A stretch of DNA of 5,473 nt from Gammaproteobacteria bacterium (lineage in GTDB: Bacteria > Pseudomonadota > Gammaproteobacteria > Steroidobacterales > Steroidobacteraceae), in NCBI GenBank assembly GCA_030040525.1, contig JASHTN010000393.1, positions 1 to 5,473 of the forward strand, given 5' to 3'. Shown here piece by piece: positions 1 through 5,034 of this stretch. Every line of letters begins with the position of its first letter. Position 1 is the stretch's first letter. The notes beneath the pieces were generated by a model. The model worked only from the letters and a program-made list of their open reading frames with translations, was not told the DNA's origin and did no database searches. A program made the translations under genes and the position numbers.

Positions 1-1
1 G

Positions 2-592
2 GCCGCCACCGCCCGGGGCGAGCTGAGCCGGCTGAGCGGCGCCGCCGGCGACTGGACGCTCCTCGTGGTGCCGCTCGCGCTGCCTGCGCGGCTGCTGCTC
101 CTCGGCGCGGGCCCCGACGCCGCCCCACTCGTCGACTTCGCCACGCGCCTCGGCTGGCGAGTCACGCTGGCCGACCACCGTCCGGCCTACGCAGTGCGCG
201 CCCACTTTCCTGCAGCCGAGCGCGTCCTGGCCGTGCCAGCGGCCGAGCGGCTCGCCGACACGGTCGACGTGGAAGAGTTCGATGCGGCCGTGGTCATGAG
301 CCACCACCTGAACTCGGACCTCGCGTACCTCAAGGCGCTCGCGCGGAGCCGAATCCCGTATATCGGCCTGCTCGGTCCGATGGCGCGACGCGAGCGGCTG
401 CTGCAGAGCCTGGAGCCCGACGCCCAGGCGCTGCTCACGCGGCTGCATGCGCCGGTGGGGCTCGCGCTCGGCGGCCGCACACCCGAGTCGGTCGCGCTCA
501 GCATCGTGGCGCAGATCCACGCGTTCCTGCACGGCACGCTGCCTCGCGCCGCCGCCGTAGCCGCTGACAGGCCGGCTTCTGCATCCTTATAG
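2..592 (+). CDS. xdhC: XdhC family molybdenum-cofactor chaperone, C-terminal part (5' end outside window)
   Basis: The reading frame is open from base 2, so the gene starts before the window; the internal GTG at 65 is not a credible start because the family sequence continues upstream of it. The 196 visible residues match the C-terminal Rossmann-like domain of XdhC/CoxI proteins. They show a glycine-rich loop (LLLLGAGPDA, visible residues 31-40), then a strand ending ADHRPAY, then the family block with MSHHLNSD and PYIGLLGP, and a closing segment with GLALGGRTPESVALSI. The N-terminal XdhC/CoxI domain is missing. Family knowledge: XdhC binds the molybdenum cofactor, helps its sulfuration and inserts it into xanthine-dehydrogenase-type hydroxylases in the cytoplasm; it is not part of the final enzyme. 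A mocA gene two genes downstream supports this. The last residues (about 180-196) are Ala-rich and look like an unconserved tail. Family identity is firm; the client enzyme is unknown. Confidence 0.9.
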   Translation, partial: AATARGELSRLSGAAGDWTLLVVPLALPARLLLLGAGPDAAPLVDFATRLGWRVTLADHRPAYAVRAHFPAAERVLAVPAAERLADTVDVEEFDAAVVMSHHLNSDLAYLKALARSRIPYIGLLGPMARRERLLQSLEPDAQALLTRLHAPVGLALGGRTPESVALSIVAQIHAFLHGTLPRAAAVAADRPASASL

Positions 593-593
593 A
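564..593 (+). promoter_or_regulatory. Candidate sigma70 promoter inside the 3' end of xdhC
   Basis: A -35 element CTGACA (564-569, five of six consensus bases) lies 18 bases before a -10 element TATAGA (588-593, four of six). The xdhC stop codon TAG (590-592) sits inside the -10 box. Transcription would start near base 600, giving a leader of about 49 bases for the gene at 649. The 593-630 stretch is clearly AT-richer than its surroundings, which fits a promoter region. This is a pattern match only. The genes could equally be read through from xdhC. Confidence 0.45.
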
Positions 594-648
594 TCCTTAG
601 CTTACATGCCATTCATACGGTAACTTCACAAGTGGGCTCGGGCTCGCC

Positions 649-1224
649 GTGAACGAGATTCAACTCATCCGCAACCAGCTGATTGCCGAGCGCGAGCGGG
701 CGGGCGTCGTCGCCCGGACGTGCATCGCGGCGCTCGCCGGCGCCGATCCGCGAATCCTCACGCCGGGTGCGGCGCTGGAGCAGCTCCGCCAGGCGAGCGT
801 CGAGTACCTCACGTGCGTGCTGGCGTGGTTCGAGGAGCGCGATGAGCGGTTGCGCGAGCGGTACGCACAGCTGCCGGCCGATGATCCGGACCGTCGATCC
901 CTCGAGCAGATGCTCGGCGGCGGCGGCAGCAGCCGCGAGGCGCTCGAGCGGCTCGAGCGTGCCGCGGGACACTCGGCCGGTGAGTCCGACGACGCCCCGG
1001 GCAGCCGCCCCGGGCAGCGCTGGCAGGAGTTTGCGCGCTTCTTCGCCGGCCCCTGGACGGGGCGGCGCGAGGCCATCGAGCGGGTGCTCTCCTCCAATCC
1101 CCGCGTCGCCGACTGGCGCGCTATCGGCGGCATGGACGCCGACTCGATTCTCGAGGAACGGCGCCGTTATGCGCGGGTCCGGCAGTGCCTCCCGCCCGGC
1201 ACGGCCGCGCCGGCCGGCTCCTGA
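649..1224 (+). CDS. Uncharacterised helical protein encoded between xdhC and mocA
   Basis: This 191-residue protein is one I cannot assign to a named family. It starts with GTG at 649, with only a weak purine-rich stretch upstream. It looks soluble and almost wholly helical: no signal peptide or membrane segment is visible. Two parts seem structured. The first is residues 1-74, with the aromatic helix VEYLTCVLAWFEERDERL (51-68). The second is residues 124-182, with RWQEFARFF, WTGRR, DWRAIGGMDADSI and the end helix ERRRYARV. A glycine-, serine- and acid-rich linker (about 89-122) joins them. There is a single histidine (H108, in the linker), which argues against a hemerythrin-type metal site. 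Its place between two molybdenum-cofactor genes, one base before mocA, suggests a role in maturation of a molybdenum hydroxylase, but that is inference from position. Codon use (strong third-position GC) fits a real gene, and the overlapping frames look like low-complexity Arg/Ser/Ala shadows. Confidence 0.75.
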   Translation: MNEIQLIRNQLIAERERAGVVARTCIAALAGADPRILTPGAALEQLRQASVEYLTCVLAWFEERDERLRERYAQLPADDPDRRSLEQMLGGGGSSREALERLERAAGHSAGESDDAPGSRPGQRWQEFARFFAGPWTGRREAIERVLSSNPRVADWRAIGGMDADSILEERRRYARVRQCLPPGTAAPAGS

Positions 1225-1225
1225 C

Positions 1226-1840
1226 ATGCCCGCGAGCACAGGCCGCGCCAGGGCTGCCGACGGTCTCTATGCCATCGTGCTGGCGGCAGGCCCGTCGACC
1301 CGCTTCGGCTCTCCGAAGCAGCTGGTGCGCCTCGAGGGGCGTCCGCTCCTGCATACCGTCGTCAGCCGGGCCGCCGAGGTCACCGGCAATGCGCTCATCG
1401 TCGTGCTCGGCGCGGGAGCCGGGCAGCTGGCGCCGCTCCTCAAGCACTCCCCCGGCACGCTGGTGATCAATCGCGCCTGGCGCGAGGGACTGGCGAGCTC
1501 GATCCGCGCCGGCATCGCGCGCCTGCCGCCGGCGTGTAGCGGTGCGCTGCTGGTGCTTGCGGATCAGGTGGCGGTCACCACGGACGACCTGCGGCGCCTG
1601 GCAGGGACCTGGCGCAAGCAGCCGCAGTACATGGCCGCGGCGCTCTATGCCGGCACGGTCGGGGCGCCGGCGATCTTTCCGCGCAGCGTATTCCCCGAGC
1701 TCGCGGCGCTGCGCGGCGACGCCGGCGCACGCGCGGTGCTGCGCCGGGGAGCCGACACCCTGGCGCGCGTCCCGATGCCGTCTGCGGCAGTCGACGTCGA
1801 TACGCCGGAGGACCTCCTGGCGGTCGAGTCGCCGCGCTAG
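1226..1840 (+). CDS. mocA: MocA-type molybdenum cofactor cytidylyltransferase (NTP transferase family)
   Basis: The 204-residue product is a nucleotidyltransferase of the MobA/MocA family. Family knowledge: MocA joins CTP to Mo-molybdopterin, giving molybdopterin cytosine dinucleotide and pyrophosphate, the cofactor form used by bacterial xanthine-dehydrogenase-family hydroxylases. Visible motifs in order are the nucleotide-binding loop LAAGPSTRFGSPK (19-31, with R26 and K31), NRAWREGLASSIRAGI (82-97), the metal-binding aspartate strand LLVLADQ (108-114), the acceptor-site GAPAIFP (146-152), GDAGARAVL (164-172) and the C-terminal DVDTPEDL (190-197). Length is typical. The start is the ATG one base after the previous TGA; no clear Shine-Dalgarno is seen, so translation is probably coupled to the upstream gene. 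The same frame stays open far upstream (from 683), but that part overlaps the 191-residue gene and is low-complexity. One oddity is valine V115 where the family usually has proline after the Asp-Gln/Met pair. The first 13 residues look unconserved. Confidence 0.88.
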   Translation: MPASTGRARAADGLYAIVLAAGPSTRFGSPKQLVRLEGRPLLHTVVSRAAEVTGNALIVVLGAGAGQLAPLLKHSPGTLVINRAWREGLASSIRAGIARLPPACSGALLVLADQVAVTTDDLRRLAGTWRKQPQYMAAALYAGTVGAPAIFPRSVFPELAALRGDAGARAVLRRGADTLARVPMPSAAVDVDTPEDLLAVESPR

Positions 1841-2755
1841 CTAACGCCGCGCGTGCCGCGCCTGAGCCAGCAGCCGCTGCGCCTGCAGCAGGTGCGGGCG
1901 ATCGATCATCTGCCCGTCGAGGCTCGCCACGCCGGCGCCGGCGGAGGCGGCAAACGCCGCCACCACGCGCCGCGCGTGCTCGAGCTCGGCCTCGCTCGCG
2001 GTGAATGCCGCATTGATCGGCGCCAGCTGGTCCGGATGGATGGCGAGCTTGCCCGAGAAGCCGTCGCGGCGGGCTTCGCCGAGCGATGTCTCGAGACCGG
2101 GCGCATCCTGCAAGTCGACGTGCACGGTGTCGATGGCCTGCACCCCGAGGGCTGCGGCCGCGAGCAGGCACGTGGTGCGCGCCAGCCGGAATGTAAAGGT
2201 GAGTCCGCCGGACGGCTCGCACCGGTCGCGCACTCCGAGCGCGGCCCCCAGGTCCTCCGCCCCCCAGGTGAGCCCCGCAAGGCGCGCCATCGCCCGGGAG
2301 GGGCCGAGCACCGGCAGATACTGCGGCAGCGCCAGCAGTCCCTGCGGCGTCTCGGTCGCGATGACCAGCAGCCGGCTGACAGGCGGCGTCAGTCCCAGGC
2401 CGGTCTCGAGCGCCGTGAGATAGTCGGCCGCCTCGATGATCTCCGCCGGCGCCGAGACTTTCGGCAGCACGATGCCATCGGGCATGCGATGCCCGCAGAC
2501 CGCCTCGAGGTCCTGGCGGAACGCGGGCGCCGCGGGGGCATTGACCCGCACCCACAGCTGCGGTGCCGCCTGCGGCGCGCGCGAGCTCACCAGCCGCGCG
2601 ACGCGCGCCCTGGCCGCCGGCAGTTGCGCGGGGCTGACCGAATCCTCGAGGTCGAGAACCAGCGCGTCCGCCTCGGAAGCGAGCGCCTTCGCCTGCTTGC
2701 GCTCGCTGTCGCCCGGCACGAACAGCAGCGAGCGCAGCGGCGCCTGCTCGCTCAC
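1841..2755 (-). CDS. HpcH/HpaI-family CitE-like CoA-ester lyase (citramalyl/malyl-CoA lyase or thioesterase type)
   Basis: This 304-residue TIM-barrel enzyme belongs to the CitE-like group of the HpcH/HpaI aldolase family. It opens with the hallmark RSLLFVPGDSERK (8-20) and LDLEDSV (34-40, acidic active-site entrance), followed by WVRVN (68-72), GIVLPKV (94-100), ATETPQGLLAL (133-143) with the metal-ligand glutamate E135, WGAEDLGAALG (164-174) with metal-ligand aspartate D168, and GFSGKLAIHPDQ (232-243). These Mg2+ enzymes cleave or hydrolyse beta-hydroxyacyl-CoA thioesters such as citramalyl-, malyl-, methylmalyl- or HMG-CoA. Being a stand-alone CoA-type protein beside a MaoC hydratase, it is not the beta subunit of citrate lyase, whose partners citD and citF are absent. 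It starts with GTG (2755-2753), which overlaps the maoC stop as GTGA, and has an AAGAGG ribosome-binding site (2769-2764) eight bases upstream. Substrate is not decided by the sequence. Confidence 0.88.
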   Translation of the reverse strand: MSEQAPLRSLLFVPGDSERKQAKALASEADALVLDLEDSVSPAQLPAARARVARLVSSRAPQAAPQLWVRVNAPAAPAFRQDLEAVCGHRMPDGIVLPKVSAPAEIIEAADYLTALETGLGLTPPVSRLLVIATETPQGLLALPQYLPVLGPSRAMARLAGLTWGAEDLGAALGVRDRCEPSGGLTFTFRLARTTCLLAAAALGVQAIDTVHVDLQDAPGLETSLGEARRDGFSGKLAIHPDQLAPINAAFTASEAELEHARRVVAAFAASAGAGVASLDGQMIDRPHLLQAQRLLAQARHARR

Positions 2756-3207
2756 GGGGCCGACCTCTTCAGCATGAGCGCCACCCGCCGGCAGGAGGCG
2801 ACTTCCTCGGCGCGCTGGTTGAAGGCGCGGTGCTCGAACACCACGACGCCCGCGTCCTTGCGCGACTGGCTCTCGCGCTTCGACACCACGGTGGTCACCG
2901 CGTGCAGCGTGTCGCCGATCAGTACCGGGCGGGGGAAGCGGACCTCCTCCCAGCCGAGATTGCCGACGGTCGTGCCGTAGGTCGTGTCGTACACCGACAG
3001 CCCCACCAGGAGTCCGAGCGTGAACACGCTGTTGACGATGCGCTCGCCGAACTGCGTGCCGCGCGCGTACTCCGCGTCCAGGTGCAGGGCCGCGGGGTTC
3101 ATCGTCAACGCGCTGAACAGCAGATTGTCGGTCTCGGTTACCGTGCGCCGGACCAGATGCTCGAAGCGTTGCCCCACCTCGAACTGCTCGAAATAGAGTC
3201 CTGCCAC
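2752..3207 (-). CDS. MaoC-family (hot-dog fold) enoyl-CoA hydratase, CitE-linked type
   Basis: The 151-residue protein is a single hot-dog-fold hydratase. Family signs are YFEQFEVGQRFEH (5-17), VTETDNLLFSALTMNPAALHLD (23-44) carrying the acid/histidine active-site region (D27 and H42), the YARGTQFGERIVNS loop (47-60), LGLLVGLSVYDTTYGTTVGNLG, VRFPRPVLIGDTLH (89-102) and FEHRAFNQ. This sequence type is known beside CitE-like lyases in many bacteria, including the Mycobacterium tuberculosis Rv2499c/Rv2498c pair, and resembles mesaconyl- or itaconyl-CoA hydratases. It would add water to an unsaturated dicarboxyl-CoA, supplying the hydroxyacyl-CoA for the lyase downstream. I chose GTG at 3207 because a strong GGGGGAGG ribosome-binding site (3221-3214) lies six bases upstream and the family sequence begins here. 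The ATG at 3273 would add 22 unconserved, Arg/Gly-rich residues. It is the first gene of the two-gene operon. Confidence 0.87.
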   Translation of the reverse strand: MAGLYFEQFEVGQRFEHLVRRTVTETDNLLFSALTMNPAALHLDAEYARGTQFGERIVNSVFTLGLLVGLSVYDTTYGTTVGNLGWEEVRFPRPVLIGDTLHAVTTVVSKRESQSRKDAGVVVFEHRAFNQRAEEVASCRRVALMLKRSAP

Positions 3208-3213
3208 ACTCAG

Positions 3214-3221
3214 CCTCCCCC
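3214..3221 (-). promoter_or_regulatory. Strong Shine-Dalgarno site that fixes the maoC start
   Basis: On the minus strand the sequence reads GGGGGAGG, then six bases, then the GTG start at 3207. It is the best ribosome-binding site in the window, and it favours the GTG over the upstream in-frame ATG at 3273. Confidence 0.75.
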
Positions 3222-3231
3222 GCGGCCGCGG
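3220..3231. repeat. Perfect 12-bp palindrome in the maoC leader
   Basis: CCGCGGCCGCGG is a perfect inverted repeat with no spacer, lying directly upstream of and touching the maoC ribosome-binding site. It could be an operator half-site pair or just chance in GC-rich DNA. A hairpin is unlikely to be stable because a loop would have to use up part of the stem. Confidence 0.3.
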
Positions 3232-3268
3232 ATTGCCCCCGCGCGACCGGGCGCTAGTCTTGCACACG

Positions 3269-3296
3269 CTCATAACCCCAGAAAGAGGCCCACCAA
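3269..3296 (-). promoter_or_regulatory. Weak candidate promoter for the maoC-lyase operon
   Basis: Read on the minus strand, TTGGTG (3296-3291) is followed after 16 bases by TATGAG (3274-3269, four of six -10 bases). Transcription would start near 3262 and give a leader of about 55 bases before the GTG at 3207. It lies in the AT-richest part of the divergent region, where a promoter must exist, but the -35 match is poor (three of six). Confidence 0.25.
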
Positions 3297-3309
3297 ACTA
3301 CAGGGTATT

Positions 3310-3338
3310 TTCAGGGCCGGAGCGCCGCCCCCTATAGT
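3310..3338 (+). promoter_or_regulatory. Candidate cysI promoter with -10 box seven bases from the ATG
   Basis: A -10 box TATAGT (3333-3338, five of six bases) lies 17 bases after TTCAGG (3310-3315, three of six -35 bases). The start point expected seven or so bases downstream falls at about 3345, directly at the cysI ATG (3346). No Shine-Dalgarno is present between the box and the ATG. The weak -35 would fit an activator-dependent promoter; CysB is the usual activator of cys genes, but no CysB site can be read with confidence here. Confidence 0.45.
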
Positions 3339-3345
3339 CGGCGGC

Positions 3346-5034
3346 ATGTACCGCTACGACGAGCTCGACCGGGCGTTGCTCGAGCAGCGCGTCGCACAAT
3401 TCCGCGACCAGACCCGCCGTTACCTTGAGGGCGAGCTTGCGGAAGACGAGTTCCGTGCGCTGCGCCTGCGCAATGGCCTCTATCAGCAGCGCTTCGCGCC
3501 GATGCTGCGCATCTCAGTGCCCTACGGACTGCTCGAGTCGGCGCAGCTGCGCAAGCTCGCGCACGTGACTCGGCGCTACGATCGCGGCTACGCGCATTTC
3601 ACCACGCGCCAGAATATCCAGCTCAACTGGCCGCAGCTCGCCGAGGTGCCCGATCTGCTCGCGGAGCTCGCGGAGGTCCAGCTGCACGGCATTCAGGCCT
3701 GTGGCAACGACACGCGCAACATCACCAGTGACTACCTCGCCGGCGTCGCCGCAGACGAGGTCATCGACCCGCGGCCATACTGCGAGCTGCTGCGGCAGTT
3801 CGTTACGCTGCACCCGGAGTTCTACTGGCTGCCGCGCAAGTTCAAGTTCGGCTTCAGCGGGGCAAGCGTGGACCGGGCCGCAACCCGCACCAACGACGTG
3901 GCGGTGCATCTCCTGCGCCGCGAGCACGGGGCGATCGGCTACCGCTTCTTCGTCGGTGGTGGGCTCGGCCGGCTGCCGATGCTCGGCCAGGAGATGAGCT
4001 CCTTCGTACCGGAGTCGGACCTGCTCCTCTACGTCACCGCCATCCTGCGGACCTTCAACCGCTTCGGGCGACGCGACAACATTCACAAGGCGCGCATCAA
4101 GATCGTGCTCCGGGAATGGGGCTACGAGCGGTTCCGCGCGGCGATCGAGGCCGAGTACGCCGCGATCAGGGGGAGCGCGGAGCGCGCCCAGCTCGCGCTG
4201 CTGCCCGAGGATATCGAGCGCATGCGCGCGCACTTCACGGCGCCCGCCTACCGCCCGCCCGCCGAGGTCGCCTTGGACACCGGCGCGCTGGCGGCGCGCG
4301 AGGCGCGCTTCGCCGCCTGGCTGAAACGCAACGTCCGCGCGCACCGGGTACGCGGCTATCGCGTCGTCTTCGTCTCGTTGAAGGCGCCGGACCAGGCACC
4401 GGGCGACTGCACCGCCGCGCAGTTCGAGGCACTGGCAGGGATCTGCGACGCGTACAGCTTCGGTGAGCTGCGCTCGACCTACGAGCAGAACCTCGTGCTG
4501 GCGGATGTGGCCGAGCGCGATCTGCATGCGGTCTGGCTGAGGCTCGACGCCGCCGGGCTGGCGACGCCCAACATCGGGCTCGTGACCGACATGGTCTGCT
4601 GCCCGGGGCTCGATTTCTGCAGCCTGGCCAACGCCAGCTCGATCGGTGTCGCGCACGACATTTACCGCCGCTTCGACTCGCTGGACGCGCAATACGAGGT
4701 CGGCCCGATTCGCCTCACGATGAGCGGCTGCATGAACGGCTGCGGCCACCACAGCGTCGGTCACATCGGCATTCTCGGCGTCGACAAGCATGGGGAAGAG
4801 TGGTACCAGGTGACGCTCGGCGGGAGCCCCGGAACCGATGCCGCGATCGGCGAGCGCGTCGGACGCGCTCTGGCGCGCAACGAGATCGCTGCGGGCGTGG
4901 AGCGGCTGATCCGTGGCTACCTCGAGTTGCGCAGCGACGAGGACGAGACCTTCATCGAGTGCTACCGGCGCGTGGGGCTGGCGCCCTTCAAGGCGTGTCT
5001 GTATGAAGGCGAGGCCGAGGCGGCCGCGGCATGA
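3346..5034 (+). CDS. cysI: Assimilatory sulfite reductase, sirohaem/[4Fe-4S] haemoprotein (nitrite/sulfite reductase family)
   Basis: The 562-residue cytoplasmic enzyme reduces sulfite to sulfide with six electrons in cysteine synthesis. It shows the two-fold ferredoxin-like plus sirohaem-domain layout of the family. Motifs: MLRISVPYGLL (53-63), FTTRQNIQLNW (85-95) with anion-binding R88, GNDTRN (120-125) with R124, LPRKFKFGFSG (162-172) with K165 and K167, FFVGGGLG (201-208), and the cluster ligands C419 and C425 (CX5C in CCPGLDFC) with C462 and C466 (CX3C in GCMNGC), followed by GHIGILGVDK. Length and sequence agree best with the Pseudomonas-type CysI (PA1838-like), also followed by a DUF934 gene, rather than the E. 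coli CysIJ protein. The electron donor is not in the window. The start is ATG 3346, where the conserved MYRYDELD begins; the frame is open further upstream, but that part is antisense to maoC. An assimilatory nitrite reductase role cannot be fully excluded, but the neighbour favours sulfite. Confidence 0.92.
   Translation: MYRYDELDRALLEQRVAQFRDQTRRYLEGELAEDEFRALRLRNGLYQQRFAPMLRISVPYGLLESAQLRKLAHVTRRYDRGYAHFTTRQNIQLNWPQLAEVPDLLAELAEVQLHGIQACGNDTRNITSDYLAGVAADEVIDPRPYCELLRQFVTLHPEFYWLPRKFKFGFSGASVDRAATRTNDVAVHLLRREHGAIGYRFFVGGGLGRLPMLGQEMSSFVPESDLLLYVTAILRTFNRFGRRDNIHKARIKIVLREWGYERFRAAIEAEYAAIRGSAERAQLALLPEDIERMRAHFTAPAYRPPAEVALDTGALAAREARFAAWLKRNVRAHRVRGYRVVFVSLKAPDQAPGDCTAAQFEALAGICDAYSFGELRSTYEQNLVLADVAERDLHAVWLRLDAAGLATPNIGLVTDMVCCPGLDFCSLANASSIGVAHDIYRRFDSLDAQYEVGPIRLTMSGCMNGCGHHSVGHIGILGVDKHGEEWYQVTLGGSPGTDAAIGERVGRALARNEIAAGVERLIRGYLELRSDEDETFIECYRRVGLAPFKACLYEGEAEAAAA

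Noticed and set aside
942..959. Tandem 9-bp repeat GCTCGAGCG twice, next to a GGC run
   Set aside because: It is in frame and encodes an ordinary Leu-Glu-Arg helix repeat after a Gly linker; it is too short to call a functional repeat.
649..1224. Hemerythrin-like domain in the unknown protein
   Set aside because: The helical pattern suggested it at first, but the protein has one histidine only, and that lies in the linker, so a di-iron site is impossible.
683..1225. In-frame upstream extension of mocA by 181 codons
   Set aside because: It lies on top of the 191-residue gene in another frame and is Arg/Ser/Ala/Pro low-complexity; the MocA fold starts just after the ATG at 1226.
1826..1856. 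Possible bidirectional terminator at the mocA/lyase junction
   Set aside because: Only the 6-bp GCTAGC palindrome and imperfect GC-rich arms are seen, with no T-run on either strand.
1841..2755. Citrate lyase beta subunit (citE of a citDEF operon)
   Set aside because: No citD, citF or citrate lyase accessory genes are present, and the MaoC partner fits the stand-alone CoA-ester lyase group.
1853..2980. Long plus-strand open frame (375 codons) opposite the lyase and maoC
   Set aside because: It is antisense to two genes with clear family motifs, is full of Arg/Gly/His low-complexity sequence and matches no family; high GC produces such open frames by chance.
3208..3273. ATG start for maoC 22 codons upstream
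   Set aside because: There is no good ribosome-binding site and the added residues are Arg/Gly-rich and unlike the family; the GTG at 3207 has a strong Shine-Dalgarno.
2830..3345. In-frame upstream extension of cysI by 172 codons
   Set aside because: The extra part is antisense to maoC and of odd composition, and the CysI family sequence begins at the ATG at 3346.
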